A stretch of DNA of 64,000 bases from Acidovorax temperans (GTDB taxonomy: Bacteria > Pseudomonadota > Gammaproteobacteria > Burkholderiales > Burkholderiaceae_C), in NCBI RefSeq assembly GCF_006716905.1, contig NZ_VFPV01000002.1, forward strand, positions 834,501 to 898,500. The letters are read 5' to 3'. Below the pieces are notes generated by a model. That model ran no database searches and had not been told where the DNA came from. It saw only the letters and a program-made list of their open reading frames with translations. The position numbers and the translations under genes were made by a program. Position 1 is the stretch's first letter. Each line of letters begins with the position of its first letter. This document shows positions 63,830 to 64,000 of the stretch, one piece after another.

Positions 63830-64000
63830 ATGCACATAGGCCAGTTCTCTTTGGCGAATCGTCTGTTCGTCGCTCCCATGGCGGGTGTGACGGACCGGCC
63901 CTTTCGCCAGCTGTGCAAAGCGCTGGGGGCGGGTTACGCGGTGAGTGAGATGGTGACCTCGCGCAAGGACTTGTGGAACAGCCTCAAGACCTCGCGCCGG
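63830..64000 (+). CDS. dusB: tRNA-dihydrouridine synthase B, 5' part
   Basis: The 57 residues before the window ends include LFVAPMAGVTDRPFRQLCK and GAGYAVSEMVTSRKDLW, the FMN-binding start of Dus enzymes, which reduce uridine in tRNA. The SEM(V/T) segment favours DusB. The gene continues past position 64000. Confidence 0.9.
   Translation, partial: MHIGQFSLANRLFVAPMAGVTDRPFRQLCKALGAGYAVSEMVTSRKDLWNSLKTSRR

Overview
The window is high-GC chromosomal DNA from a betaproteobacterium, most likely a member of the Comamonadaceae (Acidovorax-like). The evidence is the housekeeping gene order (hypothetical coiled-coil protein, bactofilin, erpA, anmK, M23 peptidase, tyrS), an S-adenosylhomocysteine riboswitch in front of ahcY, and several families of short intergenic hairpin repeats of the kind common in this family.

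Layout. Positions 1-3.9 kb hold the end of a sugar uptake cluster: a substrate-binding protein tail, permease, single-domain ATPase, FucU/RbsD mutarotase and ROK regulator. 4.1-11.7 kb is mainly housekeeping: a HAD phosphatase, prfC, the riboswitch with ahcY, a TlyA methyltransferase, metF, RlpA and rlmJ. 12-20.7 kb has a Ser/Thr kinase, rplM-rpsI with promoter and terminator, the bactofilin/erpA/anmK/M23 block and tyrS. 20.7-29.6 kb is regulatory and accessory: a frameshifted GGDEF protein, a LysR regulator, an IS110/IS1111-type element, a DUF2917 protein, a BLUF photosensor, a Crp/Fnr regulator, glmU, a soluble histidine kinase and an Lrp regulator. glmS follows.

31.7-53.1 kb is a nitrogen-scavenging block and the most interesting part. 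The urease operon (ureA-J-B-C-E-F-G) has a recognisable sigma-54 promoter and an NtrC-type site. Next comes a long co-directional operon, urtABCDE-fmdA-fmdB-amiE plus a MoxR-type ATPase and a VWA protein. It should import urea or short-chain amides and hydrolyse formamide and aliphatic amides to ammonia. Divergent from it is a 1133-residue protein that fuses an NCS1-type permease to a hybrid histidine kinase and receiver. Its stop overlaps the start of a LuxR-type response regulator. A perfect 16-bp palindrome lies in the shared control region. ureD lies at the far end of the block, about 15 kb from the other urease genes.

53.1-60.6 kb is an insertion-sequence hot spot. It contains a Gre-like protein, a small membrane protein, a periplasmic histidine phosphatase, an IS5-type element abutting the 3' fragment of dadA, an IS903-like remnant, a complete IS5-family element, an IS630 element inserted at its target duplication, and an IS200-like element. 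60.7-64 kb returns to chromosomal genes: a bifunctional APH-like/P-loop protein, a YqaA-type membrane protein, a VanX-like secreted protein and the start of dusB.
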